This document shows positions 45,865 through 55,205 of a stretch of 64,000 nucleotides of DNA, in pieces. The stretch spans positions 186,001 through 250,000 of the forward strand of contig NZ_JACHDA010000005.1 in NCBI RefSeq assembly GCF_014207235.1, read 5' to 3'. The position numbers and the translations under genes are program-made. Every line of letters starts with the position of its first letter. Position 1 is the first letter of the stretch. The stretch comes from Sphingopyxis sp. JAI128. GTDB lineage: Bacteria > Pseudomonadota > Alphaproteobacteria > Sphingomonadales > Sphingomonadaceae. The notes beneath the pieces were generated by a model. That model did no database searches. It saw only the letters and a list, made by a program, of their open reading frames with translations, and was not told the DNA's origin.

Positions 45865-46872
45865 TTAACTTCCCGGCCCTTCATAGGCTTCGACGATACG
45901 CCCGACGATCGGGTGACGCACGACGTCGGCGCTGGTGAAGCGGCTGACGTTGATCCCTTCCAGCCCTTCGAGCCGTGCGACCGCATCGGCGAGGCCCGAA
46001 GTTGCCGGCGCGGGCAGGTCGACCTGTTTGGGGTCGCCGCAGATGACCATGCGGCTGTTCATGCCGAAGCGGGTGAGGAACATCTTCATCTGCGGGATCG
46101 TCGTATTCTGCGCCTCGTCGAGAATGATGAAGGCATCGGCGAGCGTGCGGCCGCGCATGAAAGCGAGCGGGGCAATCTCGATCTCGCCGCTCGCAATACG
46201 CCGCTCGACCTGCTCGGCGGGCAGGCAGTCGTGCAACGCATCGTAGAGCGGACGCAGATAGGGATCGACCTTTTCCTTCATGTCGCCGGGAAGGAAGCCG
46301 AGCTTTTCGCCCGCCTCGACCGCTGGACGCGACAGGATCAGGCGCTGGACGCTGCCGGTGATCAGCTGCGCGACGGCCTGCGCCACCGCGAGATAGGTCT
46401 TGCCAGTGCCTGCGGGACCGAGCGCAAAAATCACATCGTCGCGTGCGAGCGCCTGCATATAGGGAACCTGCGACGGCGCGCGCGGCACGATCGTCTTTTT
46501 GCGCGTGCGGATCATCACCGCAGGCGCTTCGCTCGCGTCGTGGCGGATGATGCCGTCGAGCGTCGGCTGCGCCGACATCGCGATCAAACCGTCGACCATG
46601 CCCGCGTCGACCTCCTGCCCCTTTTCGATGCGGTCATAAAGATCGGTGAGCACGTCGCGCGCGCGCGCGGCGGCTTCGGCCTCGCCCTCGATCTGCACGC
46701 GGTTGCCGCGCGCCGAGATATAGACGCCGAGGCGGTTCTCGATCGCGACGAGATTGCGGTCGAACTCACCGAAGAGGATGCCCAAAAGCTGCGTTCGCTC
46801 GAATTCCGCCGTCAATCGGACGCGGTCGCCGGGTTCGGCGGGGGTGGAGGCGGTCAGCGGGCGTTTCGACAC
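45865..46872 (-). CDS. phoH: PhoH-like ATPase (YbeZ)
   Basis: Encodes 335 residues from a GTG at 46872 with AAGGAGCC upstream; the frame extends further but without homology. It has an N-terminal KH-like region and a P-loop NTPase domain with Walker A GPAGTGKT, LILSRPAVEAGEKLGFLPGD, and Walker B AFIILDEAQNTT. PhoH/YbeZ partners YbeY in RNA processing, and in most relatives ybeY follows directly. Here 6.1 kb of accessory genes separate the two. It follows miaB with a gap that contains a short palindromic repeat. Confidence 0.95.
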   Translation of the reverse strand: MSKRPLTASTPAEPGDRVRLTAEFERTQLLGILFGEFDRNLVAIENRLGVYISARGNRVQIEGEAEAAARARDVLTDLYDRIEKGQEVDAGMVDGLIAMSAQPTLDGIIRHDASEAPAVMIRTRKKTIVPRAPSQVPYMQALARDDVIFALGPAGTGKTYLAVAQAVAQLITGSVQRLILSRPAVEAGEKLGFLPGDMKEKVDPYLRPLYDALHDCLPAEQVERRIASGEIEIAPLAFMRGRTLADAFIILDEAQNTTIPQMKMFLTRFGMNSRMVICGDPKQVDLPAPATSGLADAVARLEGLEGINVSRFTSADVVRHPIVGRIVEAYEGPGS

Positions 46873-46909
46873 GTGGGCAAGGCTCCTTCTGGCGATAGGG
46901 CGACTGTAG

Positions 46910-46925
46910 TCCCGCAAAGGCGGGA
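46910..46925. repeat. Short palindromic repeat in the miaB-phoH gap
   Basis: TCCCGC and GCGGGA arms around AAAG, inside ACTGTAGTCCCGCAAAGG and CGGGAGTCCATCTCC. It resembles the half-sites of small sphingomonad intergenic palindromes, though of a different family from the three described elsewhere in this window. Confidence 0.6.
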
Positions 46926-47002
46926 GTCCATCTCCTGCGGGTTCGGAATGTGACGGAAGGAGACGGAGTGTGTCTTCGCGGAGACAGCTTCCGCCCCTGG
47001 CA

Positions 47003-48352
47003 CTAGGCGACCGCTTCCATCAGCGGTTCGGCGCCAAGGCTGTTCGGTCCGGCCGAGGCAATCCGCACATCGACCATATCGCCGATCTTCAATCCCGGCG
47101 CGATGATGTGAACCGACTGGAGCCAGGGCGATTTGCCGATCAGCTGGCCGTCGAGCTTGCCCTTGCGTTCGAGGAGTAACCGCGTCGTGCGTCCCACGGT
47201 CGCTTCGTTGAACGCCTGTTGCTGTTCGTTGAGCAGTGCCTGCAGCCGCCGAAGCCGGTCATTCATTTCGGCTTCGGAAACCTGCCCGTCCATTGTCGCC
47301 GCGGGAGTGCCCGGACGGCGCGAATATTTAAAGCTGTACGCCATCGCGTAATTGGTCGCGCGGACGATATCGAGCGTCGCCTGAAAATCCGCCTCGCTCT
47401 CGCCCGGAAAGCCGACGATGAAGTCACCCGAGATCGCGATGTCGGGGCGCGCTTCGCGGACGCGTTCGATGACACGAAGATAGCTCTCGACGCTGTGGCT
47501 GCGGTTCATCGCCGCGAGGATGCGGTCGCTGCCCGCCTGTACGGGCAGGTGGAGGAAGGGCATCAGCTTGTCGACCTCGCCATGCGCCGCGATCAGCCCG
47601 TCGGTCATGTCGTTCGGATGGCTGGTGGTGTAGCGGATGCGCTCGAGCCCGTCCTCGCGCGCAAGCGCGCGGATCAATCCGTCGAGGCCGATCGCCCGGC
47701 CCGCGCCATCCTCGCCGTCCCACGCGTTCACATTCTGCCCAAGCAGCGTGATCTCGCGCACCCCGCCCGCAACGAGCGCGCGCGCTTCGGCGATCAGGTC
47801 AGCGAAAGGCCGGCTGATCTCCGCGCCGCGCGTGTAGGGGACGACGCAATAGGTGCAGAATTTGTCGCAGCCTTCCTGCACGGTCAGGAAAGCCGTCGGG
47901 CGCTGCCCGCCCGCGCGCTTGGGGAGCGCGCCGAACTTGCTTTCGAGCGGCATGTCGAGGTCGACCGCCTTCTCGCCGCGTTCGGCGCGGGCAATCAGGT
48001 CGGGGAGGCGGTGATAGGCCTGCGGACCGACGACAACGTCGACGCTCGGCGCGCGGCGCGCGATCTCGGCGCCCTCGGCCTGCGCGACGCAGCCCGCCAC
48101 CGCAATCGTCGGCGTACTGCCGTCGGCGCGCTTCAGCCGGCCGATGTCCGAATAGACTTTCTCGGCCGCCTTTTCGCGGATGTGGCAGGTGTTGAGCACG
48201 ACCAAATCGGCATCGGCGCCCTCGGCCGCGGCAACATAGCCTTCGGCGCCCAGCATCTCGGCCATGCGCTCGCCGTCATAGACGTTCATCTGGCAGCCGA
48301 AGGATTTGACGTGAAAAGTCTTCTGGGAATTTGGGGGGGAGTCGGATTTCAT
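47003..48352 (-). CDS. miaB: tRNA-2-methylthio-N6-dimethylallyladenosine synthase
   Basis: Radical-SAM methylthiotransferase acting at tRNA position 37. The ATG at 48352 ([20 protein letters not shown]) gives 449 residues. The N-terminal UPF0004 domain has [15 protein letters not shown]; the radical-SAM cysteines are in [17 protein letters not shown]; a C-terminal TRAM domain ends at LMEAVA. It is followed by phoH and preceded, 7 bases away, by plsC, all on the minus strand. Confidence 0.97.
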   Translation of the reverse strand: MKSDSPPNSQKTFHVKSFGCQMNVYDGERMAEMLGAEGYVAAAEGADADLVVLNTCHIREKAAEKVYSDIGRLKRADGSTPTIAVAGCVAQAEGAEIARRAPSVDVVVGPQAYHRLPDLIARAERGEKAVDLDMPLESKFGALPKRAGGQRPTAFLTVQEGCDKFCTYCVVPYTRGAEISRPFADLIAEARALVAGGVREITLLGQNVNAWDGEDGAGRAIGLDGLIRALAREDGLERIRYTTSHPNDMTDGLIAAHGEVDKLMPFLHLPVQAGSDRILAAMNRSHSVESYLRVIERVREARPDIAISGDFIVGFPGESEADFQATLDIVRATNYAMAYSFKYSRRPGTPAATMDGQVSEAEMNDRLRRLQALLNEQQQAFNEATVGRTTRLLLERKGKLDGQLIGKSPWLQSVHIIAPGLKIGDMVDVRIASAGPNSLGAEPLMEAVA

Positions 48353-48359
48353 CGGCGCG

Positions 48360-49148
48360 CTATAGGCGAAGCGGGGCGCGGGCGGAAGACCGGGCAATTT
48401 CCGCGGCGATTGCGGCGCGGGCCGCTTCGGCGAGCAGCTTGCGGTCGCCTTCGACGGCGTCGGGCAGCGGGTCGAGATAGTGGATCGTCAAATGAACCGG
48501 CCGTTTGCGCGCAAGCAGCCGCTTGAAATTGGCGAGCCCGGATTCGGGGTCGAGCCAGGCGATGTCGTTCGCTTCCGCGCCATAGTCGAGGAATATCGGC
48601 TGGACCTGCAGGTTCGGCGGCGTCGGCACGGCCGCCTGGAACAACGAAGCACGAAAGGGCAACAGGCCGTCGCCAGGGCCGGTCGTTCCTTCGGGAAACA
48701 ACGTCACCGGCCGCCCGCGGGCGAGCGCGCTGCGGAGTTCGTTCGTCTGGTTGTGAATCTCGCGCTTCGCTTCGCGCTGGACATAGACGGTGCCATTCTG
48801 GTCGGCGAGCCAGCCGACGAGCGGCGTCGTCCCGACCTCGGCCTTCGACACAAAGGCCGATCGCGCAGCGCCGCCGAGTGCCAGGATGTCGAGCCAGCTG
48901 ACATGGTTCGACACGAACAGGACATTGCGCCGCAGCCGCGTGCCGGTGGTCTTTATCCGCAGGCCGGCGATCCAGCCGACAGCGTTGAGGAAGGCCATCA
49001 CCATCGGCGAGGGCCGGCCCGCGGCCCGATAGAAAAGATGCGGGACGATCAGGAAAAGAAGCGTCAGCACCATCAGGGCAAGACGGGCGACCGTCCGCCA
49101 GGTGATCGACGCGCGATCAGTCGCGCTTGCGATCGAGGGCGACACCAT
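48360..49148 (-). CDS. plsC: 1-acyl-sn-glycerol-3-phosphate acyltransferase
   Basis: Makes phosphatidic acid from lysophosphatidic acid at the inner membrane. The product is 262 residues. There is an N-terminal transmembrane anchor ([20 protein letters not shown]), the catalytic NH-x4-D motif NHVSWLD, and the FPEGTT motif that binds the glycerol phosphate. The start lies inside the 3' end of fur (32-base overlap), so translation is coupled. Confidence 0.93.
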   Translation of the reverse strand: MVSPSIASATDRASITWRTVARLALMVLTLLFLIVPHLFYRAAGRPSPMVMAFLNAVGWIAGLRIKTTGTRLRRNVLFVSNHVSWLDILALGGAARSAFVSKAEVGTTPLVGWLADQNGTVYVQREAKREIHNQTNELRSALARGRPVTLFPEGTTGPGDGLLPFRASLFQAAVPTPPNLQVQPIFLDYGAEANDIAWLDPESGLANFKRLLARKRPVHLTIHYLDPLPDAVEGDRKLLAEAARAAIAAEIARSSARAPLRL

Positions 49149-49542
49149 AAAGCTCCATGCGATGGTCGACGAGGCGGAAGCCCAGCCGTTCGGCGATCAC
49201 CTTCTGCAATGCTTCGAGTTCAGGATCGACGAATTCGATCACCTTGCCCGTCTCGACATCGATCAGATGGTCGTGATGCGCCTCGGGCGCGGCCTCGTAG
49301 CGCGAGCGGCCGTCGCCGAAATCATGACGGTCGAGGATTCCCGCCTCTTCAAACAGGCGCACGGTGCGGTAAACGGTCGCGATCGAGATGCCGCTGTCGA
49401 TCTTGGACGCGCGCTCATACAATGTTTCGACGTCGGGGTGATCTTCGGAATCCGAGATAACGCGCGCGATGATGCGGCGCTGCTCGGTGATGCGCAGCCC
49501 CTTTTCGTGGCACAATGCTTCGAGATCGATGGTACCGGACAT
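49117..49542 (-). CDS. fur: Ferric uptake regulator
   Basis: Iron-responsive repressor. The product is 141 residues from the ATG at 49542 (MSGTIDLEALCHEKGLRITE). The winged-helix DNA-binding domain has GISIATVYRTVRLFEEAGIL; the metal-binding region has EAHHDHLIDVETGKVIEF. It lacks the C-terminal CxxC structural zinc site, as in several alphaproteobacterial Fur/Mur proteins, so Fe versus Mn specificity is not certain. The likely targets in this window are the boxes at 45457-45532. Confidence 0.92.
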   Translation of the reverse strand: MSGTIDLEALCHEKGLRITEQRRIIARVISDSEDHPDVETLYERASKIDSGISIATVYRTVRLFEEAGILDRHDFGDGRSRYEAAPEAHHDHLIDVETGKVIEFVDPELEALQKVIAERLGFRLVDHRMELYGVALDRKRD

Positions 49543-49673
49543 GCTCGCCTTTCCTGCAAGATGCAGCCGCGTCTTTGTTATGAGAAGAGTATAGGGTCGT
49601 GCCGCTGATAGGACAAGGGCGGCGCCCGCCGGCACCGCCCCCAACCTTCTCTGTCACGGCGCATCGGCGCGCG

Positions 49674-50105
49674 TCAGACCTTCTTACGCTTGCGCCCACC
49701 GCCACGGCCCTTGGTGCCGAGGCCGATTTCCTTCGCCAGCGCGCGGCGCTTTTCGGCATAATTGGGCGCGACCATCGGATAGTCGGCAGGCAGGCCCCAC
49801 TTCGCGCGATAGTCGTCGGGGGTCATGCCATAATGCGTCATGAGGTGACGGCGCAGCATCTTCAGCTGTTTGCCGTCCTCGAGGCATACGATATAGTCGG
49901 GCTTGACCGAAGCGCGGATGGATACCGCCGGTACAGGCTTTTCTTCGACGACGGGTTCGCTGCCCAGGCCCGACAGCGCGGCGTGGACATTATTTATCAG
50001 AATGGAGAGATCCGAAATGGCGACGCTGTTGTTGCTGACGTGCGCGGCGACAATGTCGGCGGTCAGCGTAACAAGCATCTCACTGGTATCGGCTTGATCG
50101 GACAT
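49674..50105 (-). CDS. MucR-family transcriptional regulator
   Basis: Encodes 143 residues from the ATG at 50105 (MSDQADTSEMLVTLTADIVA). The Ros/MucR zinc finger is YIVCLEDGKQLKMLRRHLMT with the following H: the ligands are Cys-x2-Asp-x9-His-x3-His, the Cys-Asp-His-His variant known from MucR relatives, followed by MTPDDYRAKWGLPADYPMVAP. The C-terminal tail is very basic (RGGGRKRKK). MucR/Ros proteins control surface polysaccharide, motility and cell-cycle genes in Alphaproteobacteria. It follows rimI on the same strand. Confidence 0.92.
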   Translation of the reverse strand: MSDQADTSEMLVTLTADIVAAHVSNNSVAISDLSILINNVHAALSGLGSEPVVEEKPVPAVSIRASVKPDYIVCLEDGKQLKMLRRHLMTHYGMTPDDYRAKWGLPADYPMVAPNYAEKRRALAKEIGLGTKGRGGGRKRKKV

Positions 50106-50212
50106 GAGACTATTCCTTATTTTATTACCCAGAAGCATCGACAGCGAATATTGGATATTTTCTTCTGCCGTACGGATTACTGCCACTTTGGATGCAAATC
50201 CGCAATGACCGA

Positions 50213-50695
50213 TCAGTCGGCTTTTCCACAATCACGGACCCGGCGCATCGTAACCGCATCGCGAAGAACGCCGTCGTTGCCGCGATAATAAGCAGGCCGG
50301 CGTCCGCATTCCGAAAATCCCGACCGCCGATACAGATGAACGGCGTCATTATCCGCCCGCATTTCAAGGAAATATTCGTCGGCGCCCTGGCCTGTCGCCC
50401 ACAACTGCCAGTCATCCATCAATAGCGAACCAACACCGCCGCCCCGATAGTCGGGATCGACCGCCAGCAACAATAATTCGCTCTCCGGCCCGGCGATCCG
50501 TGCCGCCGAAAATCCACAAGGGCGTTCGCCGTCCCACGCGACGCGGACGCGTGCCGATGGCAACGCGAAAAGGGTCAGCAACTGCGCGCCGCTCCACGCC
50601 TCGCCATAGGCGGGATCGAAGGCGGCATCCATTACGCGCATCACCGCCGCCAGGTCTGCGACGCGCGCGGTGGCGATGTGGATATCCGCTGTCAT
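50213..50695 (-). CDS. rimI: Ribosomal-protein-alanine N-acetyltransferase (GNAT family)
   Basis: Encodes 160 residues. The GNAT fold has the acetyl-CoA-binding VDPDYRGGGVGSLLM segment and EYFLEMRADNDAVHLYRRSG. The name is chosen because the gene directly follows tsaB, the usual partner of rimI in Alphaproteobacteria; the start ATG overlaps the tsaB stop as ATGA. Another GNAT specificity cannot be excluded from sequence alone. Confidence 0.9.
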   Translation of the reverse strand: MTADIHIATARVADLAAVMRVMDAAFDPAYGEAWSGAQLLTLFALPSARVRVAWDGERPCGFSAARIAGPESELLLLAVDPDYRGGGVGSLLMDDWQLWATGQGADEYFLEMRADNDAVHLYRRSGFSECGRRPAYYRGNDGVLRDAVTMRRVRDCGKAD

Positions 50696-51309
50696 GTCTG
50701 TGCCATGGGCTTGGCATCGGGCGCGCGGCCATAGATCGGCGTCGGCCGATCGTTCAGCGCCGCGGGCGGCAGACGAAGGAAAGACCGCGCATCGGGTAGT
50801 ACCGGAAGCGCGCGGCCCCAACCGCGGCGCGTCACGAAAGCATCGGCCCGATTGCCCACCACCAGTTCGTCGCCGAGGCCGATCGCGTCATCGGGCACCA
50901 GCGAGTTCACCTCGCCGAGAGGCGACAGGTCGGCGGCAAAAGATTGCACGAACCATTGTCCATGGCCGCCCTCCATCACGACGAGCGCGCTGCCGGCCGC
51001 CGCGATCTCGTCGGCCGCACCCGCCGCGACGAGGGCGGGCGTCGAAAAGCCGCGTACGGGCACGTTCCAGCCGAGCCCGAGCGCGCGCGCCGCCGCAACG
51101 CCGATCCGCACGCCGGCAAAGCTGCCCGGCCCGCACCCGGCGGCAACGACATCGGCGCGGCCGCCGTCGGCCAGCTCGGCGATCAGCGGAACGAGCCGTT
51201 CTGCATGGCCGCGGCCGATGACATCATGACGATGATCGACGACCTCACCGGCCTCGATCAGCGCCACCGAACAGGCCTCACTCGCCGAATCGATGACCAG
51301 ATATCGCAT
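50692..51309 (-). CDS. tsaB: tRNA threonylcarbamoyladenosine biosynthesis protein TsaB
   Basis: Scaffold partner of TsaD in t6A37 tRNA modification. The product is 205 residues. MRYLVIDSASEACSVALIEA and AGCGPGSFAGVRIGVAAARA are the two actin-like-fold signatures. TsaB lacks the catalytic metal site of TsaD, as seen here. It leads into rimI through an ATGA overlap. Confidence 0.93.
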   Translation of the reverse strand: MRYLVIDSASEACSVALIEAGEVVDHRHDVIGRGHAERLVPLIAELADGGRADVVAAGCGPGSFAGVRIGVAAARALGLGWNVPVRGFSTPALVAAGAADEIAAAGSALVVMEGGHGQWFVQSFAADLSPLGEVNSLVPDDAIGLGDELVVGNRADAFVTRRGWGRALPVLPDARSFLRLPPAALNDRPTPIYGRAPDAKPMAQT

Positions 51310-51327
51310 AGGGGATGAGCGAAACGC

Positions 51328-51921
51328 TCAGGCGATGCGGTTGAAGCGCGCGAAGTCCGGGCGCGGACTGCGCTCGAAGATCGTCGCGGGGTCGCCATAG
51401 CCGAGGGTAGAGATGAAATTGCTCTTTACATGCGGCTGGTCGGCGAAAAAGGCTTCGTCGACCGCAGCATTGTCGAAACCCGACATCGGCCCCGTATCGA
51501 GCCCGAGGGCGCGCACGGCGAGCAGGAAATAAGCGCCCTGCAGGCTCGAGTTGCGAAAAGCCGTCGTCGCGGCCAGCGCCTCGTTGCCCACGAACCAGCT
51601 GCGCGCATCGGTGTGCGGGAACAGCTCGGGCAGATGCTCGTAAAATTCATGGTCGGCGGCGATGATCGCGGTGACCGGCGCCGCAAGGATCTTTTCGGCG
51701 TTCGCGGGCAAAGCAAAGGCCGCGAGCTTTTCCTTCGCTTCGTCCGACACGCACCAGACGATCCGCGCCGGCAGGCTGTTCGCGCTCGTCGGGCCGAATT
51801 TCATCAAGTCCCAGATCGCGTGGAGCTGCGTTTCAGAGACGGGCTTGTCGAGGTAGCCGTTATAGGTGCGCGCGGTACGAAACAGCTGATCGAGAGCGCT
51901 GTCGGAAAGCGGCTCGCTCAT
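51328..51921 (-). CDS. Nitroreductase-family protein (malonic semialdehyde reductase RutE/HadB type)
   Basis: Encodes 197 residues. FMN-binding residues of the nitroreductase fold are seen in [35 protein letters not shown] and [20 protein letters not shown]. The length and the final signature fit RutE/HadB-like proteins that reduce malonic semialdehyde in pyrimidine catabolism, but no rut genes are adjacent, so the physiological substrate is open. It lies 18 bases upstream of tsaB. Confidence 0.86.
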   Translation of the reverse strand: MSEPLSDSALDQLFRTARTYNGYLDKPVSETQLHAIWDLMKFGPTSANSLPARIVWCVSDEAKEKLAAFALPANAEKILAAPVTAIIAADHEFYEHLPELFPHTDARSWFVGNEALAATTAFRNSSLQGAYFLLAVRALGLDTGPMSGFDNAAVDEAFFADQPHVKSNFISTLGYGDPATIFERSPRPDFARFNRIA

Positions 51922-51946
51922 GGGCTAACTCCTCGGAGAAAAATGA

Positions 51947-52519
51947 TCAGACGGCGTGAACTGCCGTTACCTCGGGAACATAATGTTTCAAGAGGGACTC
52001 GATGCCATTTTTCAAAGTTGCGGACGACGAGGGGCATCCGGCACACGCTCCCTGCATCTTCAAATACACATTGCCCTTGTCGAAACCGCGATAAACAATG
52101 TCGCCGCCGTCATTTGCGACCGCGGGGCGAACGCGTGTTTCGATCAGTTCCTTGATCTGGTCGATGATATCGGCATCGGCAGGATCGTCGGCGAAGCCTT
52201 CATCCTCCGCCGGGACCGAAAAACCGGCGCTCGCGGCGTTGAACAACGGCACGCCAGCAAGGAAATGGTCCATCACGATGCCCAGCACGTCGGGCTTCAG
52301 ATCGGCCCATTCGGCGCCGGGCGCGATCGTCACCGACACGAATTCGCGGCCAAAGAAGACGCCCGTCACGTCGCCGAGCGAGAAAAGCGCGCTCGCGAGC
52401 GGCGAGGCCTCGGCCTCTTCGGGGCTCGCGAAGTCGCGGGTTCCCGTCTCCATCACCGCCCGGCCGGGCAGGAATTTGAGCGTCGCGGGATTGGGCGTCG
52501 ATTCGGTTTCGATCAGCAT
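51947..52519 (-). CDS. NifU-family iron-sulfur scaffold protein
   Basis: Encodes 190 residues from the ATG at 52519 (MLIETESTPNPATLKFLPGR); a start three codons upstream (52528) is also possible. The N-terminal Nfu_N domain is followed by the C-terminal NifU domain, whose Cys-x-x-Cys (MQGACAGCPSSSATLKNGIE) holds a transient Fe-S cluster for delivery to apoproteins. It is the first of the leftward run that includes tsaB, rimI, mucR and fur. Confidence 0.92.
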   Translation of the reverse strand: MLIETESTPNPATLKFLPGRAVMETGTRDFASPEEAEASPLASALFSLGDVTGVFFGREFVSVTIAPGAEWADLKPDVLGIVMDHFLAGVPLFNAASAGFSVPAEDEGFADDPADADIIDQIKELIETRVRPAVANDGGDIVYRGFDKGNVYLKMQGACAGCPSSSATLKNGIESLLKHYVPEVTAVHAV

Positions 52520-52582
52520 GGGGCGCATGTGGGGTTCCGCAAGCCTTTGTGCAAGATGATAGGGATGCGCTAAGGCGCGCAC

Positions 52583-53455
52583 ATGCGCCGCTTCACCCAT
52601 TTTGCCGCGCTCGACTGGTCGGGCGCCCGCGGCGAACGCCAGCGCGGGATTGCGCTTGCCGTCGCCAGCGGCGCGGCGGCCCCGACGCTGGTCCGGCCCG
52701 GCCATATCTGGTCGCGCGCCGAAACCCTCGGCTGGCTCGAAGCGGCTGCAACGGCTGGCGACGATGTACTGATCGGTTTCGATTTTTCGGCAGCTTTCGC
52801 CTTCGCCGACCGGCACGCCTATTTTCCCGAATGGGCGGACAGTCCCGCCGATATGCCGGGGCTCTGGGCACTGGTCGAACGGCTGGCGGCGACCGATCCC
52901 CATTATGAGGCCGGAAGTTTCCTCGCCCATGCCGACGCACGGCGGCATTTCCGCCAGCGCGGTGGCGACGTCGGCGACCTGTTTCCTCGCGGCGGCGGGC
53001 GATTACGCATCGTCGAGCAGCATCAGCGCGAAACGAAACAGGCGGCGAGCGTCAGCAATTTCAACCTTGTCGGGCCGGCGCAGGTCGGTAAGGCCAGCCT
53101 GTCGGGGATGCGGTTGCTCCATCGCCTTCGCGGCCGGATACCGCTCTGGCCGCTCGATCCCGTGCCGCGCAGCGGTCCGCTGCTGGTCGAAATCTATACG
53201 AGCCTCGCCGCGCGCGCGGCCGGTCTGCCGCCCGGGCGCAGCAAGATCCGCGACGGCGCCACGCTCGACATGGCGCTGGCGAGGCTGGGATCGCCGCCCG
53301 TGCGGAGCCGTGGACCGATCAGCGACCATGTTGCCGACGCGCTGCTTTCCGCCGCGTGGCTGCGTTCGATCGCGGCGGAGGCGGCGCCCTGGAGCCCCAC
53401 TCGGCTCACCGATCGTCTCGCACAGACCGAAGGCTGGACCTTTGGCATCGTCTGA
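52583..53455 (+). CDS. Hypothetical protein with RNase H/RuvC-like acidic motifs
   Basis: Encodes 290 residues. Conserved-looking acidic motifs are Asp11 in FAALDWSGARG, Asp67 in LIGFDFSAAFAF, Glu near residue 205 in LLVEIYTSLAARAAG, and a final Asp pair in SDHVADALLSAAWL. This pattern is that of the ribonuclease H-like superfamily (DUF429-like), which includes nucleases and regulators. Nuclease activity is an inference from motif spacing only. It is divergent from the NifU-like gene and just upstream of tRNA-Thr. Confidence 0.75.
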   Translation: MRRFTHFAALDWSGARGERQRGIALAVASGAAAPTLVRPGHIWSRAETLGWLEAAATAGDDVLIGFDFSAAFAFADRHAYFPEWADSPADMPGLWALVERLAATDPHYEAGSFLAHADARRHFRQRGGDVGDLFPRGGGRLRIVEQHQRETKQAASVSNFNLVGPAQVGKASLSGMRLLHRLRGRIPLWPLDPVPRSGPLLVEIYTSLAARAAGLPPGRSKIRDGATLDMALARLGSPPVRSRGPISDHVADALLSAAWLRSIAAEAAPWSPTRLTDRLAQTEGWTFGIV

Positions 53456-53523
53456 CGATCGGCCGAAATTTCGATTGTCGGATATTTCCATCCCGCCAAA
53501 AAATGCTTAGGGGGACCGAGAGC

Positions 53524-53599
53524 GCCGGCTTAGCTCAGTTGGTAGAGCAACCGCCTTGTAAGCGGTAGGTCGTCAGTTCGAGTCTGACAGCCGGCACCA
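53524..53599 (+). tRNA. tRNA-Thr (anticodon UGU)
   Basis: Full cloverleaf: acceptor stem GCCGGCT paired with AGCCGGC, D-arm with AGCTCAGTTGGTAGAGCA, anticodon stem ACCGC / GCGGT with loop CTTGTAA (anticodon TGT), T-arm with GTTCGAGTC, discriminator A and an encoded CCA at 53597-53599. Confidence 0.96.
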
Positions 53600-53700
53600 G
53601 TCCCTGCCCCGTCGTCGAATGATGATCGCAGGACGACAATTCTTGGATTGGAAGCAGGTATTGCGGTGACGGGGCGATCACATCGCCGCCCCGCCTCCCG

Positions 53701-55200
53701 TCAATGGGCCAGCAAGGTGGCGAGGCGACCCTGCGCCCCATGCACCTCGACCTCGCCGCCGCGCGACCGGCGGCGTTGCCACCATTCGGCGAGCAGTTCG
53801 GCGCAGCTATGGTCGATCGAGCGCAGGTCCGACAGATTCATGCGGACGCGCCGGTCGGCGGGCAACGCATCGAGCGCGGACGACAATTTGGGCAGCGAGA
53901 CGAAGCTCGCCACGCCCGCGAGACGCAATTCGTGACCATGGTCGTGTTCGCTCTGGTCGACGTCCAGCTTGAGCCGCCGCATATTTGGGACGATCTCGAC
54001 CAGCGACAGGGCAAGGCCGACCAGAACGCCGGTCAACAAATCGGTTGCCACCACCATGACGAGTGTCGCCGCCCATATCACCGCCGGCAACGGCCCGTGC
54101 GATTTCAGCAGGTGGCGCACATGCCGCAGGCTGACGAGTTTCCACCCGGTCACGACCAGGATGCCGCCGAGCGCCGCCATCGGAATCTGGCGCAGCAGCC
54201 ACGGCATCGCCGCGACCAGCGCGAGAATCCAGATACCGTGGAGCACCGCCGACATCCGCGTCACCGCCCCCGCCTGGACATTGGCCGAACTGCGGACGAT
54301 CACGCCGGTCATCGGCAGCGCGCCGGCGGCACCGCACAGCAAATTGCCGATGCCCTGCGCCCGCAATTCCTTGTTATAATCGGTGCGGACGCCGTCGTGC
54401 ATCCGGTCGACCGCCGCCGCCGACAGCAAGGTCTCGGCGCTGGCGATGAAGGCGATCGCGATCGCCGTGACCATCAAGGTCGGAGTCAGCATCGCGCCAA
54501 GCCCCGCCATCGTCGGCGGCGCGATCGCCGCGGCAATCGATTCGGGCACATCGACACGCGCAACGTCGAGGCCCGCGAACGACGCGATCAACGTAGCGGC
54601 GACGACGCCGATCAACGCGCCGGGCAGCAAGCGCAGCACGGCCGGGCGCTTCTTGTCCCAGAACAGGGTGCAGCCGATCGCGACAAGGCCGATGAACAGC
54701 GCCGGGATCGCCGGGCCGTCGAGTCCGAGGACGCGGCCCGGGATCGCGACCAGATTTTCCAGCCCGCTCGCGAGCGGGCGGGCATCGAACAGCACATGGA
54801 ACTGGCCGACGACGATCAGCACGCCGATCCCCGCGAGCATCCCGTGGACGACTGCGGGCGAAATGGCGCGGAACCAGCCGCCCAATTTCATCACCCCGGC
54901 GAGAAACTGGATCAGGCCGGCGACGACGAGGATCGGACCCAGCGCCGCGAGGCCGTGGCGCTGGACGATTTCGAAAACGATCACCGCAAGGCCCGCCGCG
55001 GGGCCGCTGACCTGCAGCGGCGAACCCGCGAGCAGGCCGACGACGATCCCGCCGATGATGCCGGTAATCAAACCCTTTTCGGGCGGGACGCCCGACGCGA
55101 TGGCGATGCCCATGCACAGCGGCATCGCGACGAGGAATACGACGACCGACGCGGTAAGGTCGCGCGCCAGCCAGTTGGAGGGGCGTTGCAAGGCGGTCAT
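53701..55200 (-). CDS. SulP family anion transporter (likely bicarbonate)
   Basis: Encodes 499 residues from the ATG at 55200 (MTALQRPSNWLARDLTASVV); a GTG at 55209 that overlaps the preceding stop is an alternative. It has 10-12 transmembrane segments (for example GLAVIVFEIVQRHGLAALG and SAETLLSAAAVDRM) and a C-terminal STAS domain (about residues 400-499). SulP proteins carry sulfate, bicarbonate or other anions. The directly preceding beta-carbonic anhydrase gene, five bases away, is the arrangement of SulP-CA pairs and favours bicarbonate as substrate. Part of a leftward run with a two-component system. Confidence 0.9.
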   Translation of the reverse strand: MTALQRPSNWLARDLTASVVVFLVAMPLCMGIAIASGVPPEKGLITGIIGGIVVGLLAGSPLQVSGPAAGLAVIVFEIVQRHGLAALGPILVVAGLIQFLAGVMKLGGWFRAISPAVVHGMLAGIGVLIVVGQFHVLFDARPLASGLENLVAIPGRVLGLDGPAIPALFIGLVAIGCTLFWDKKRPAVLRLLPGALIGVVAATLIASFAGLDVARVDVPESIAAAIAPPTMAGLGAMLTPTLMVTAIAIAFIASAETLLSAAAVDRMHDGVRTDYNKELRAQGIGNLLCGAAGALPMTGVIVRSSANVQAGAVTRMSAVLHGIWILALVAAMPWLLRQIPMAALGGILVVTGWKLVSLRHVRHLLKSHGPLPAVIWAATLVMVVATDLLTGVLVGLALSLVEIVPNMRRLKLDVDQSEHDHGHELRLAGVASFVSLPKLSSALDALPADRRVRMNLSDLRSIDHSCAELLAEWWQRRRSRGGEVEVHGAQGRLATLLAH

Positions 55201-55205
55201 CGATG

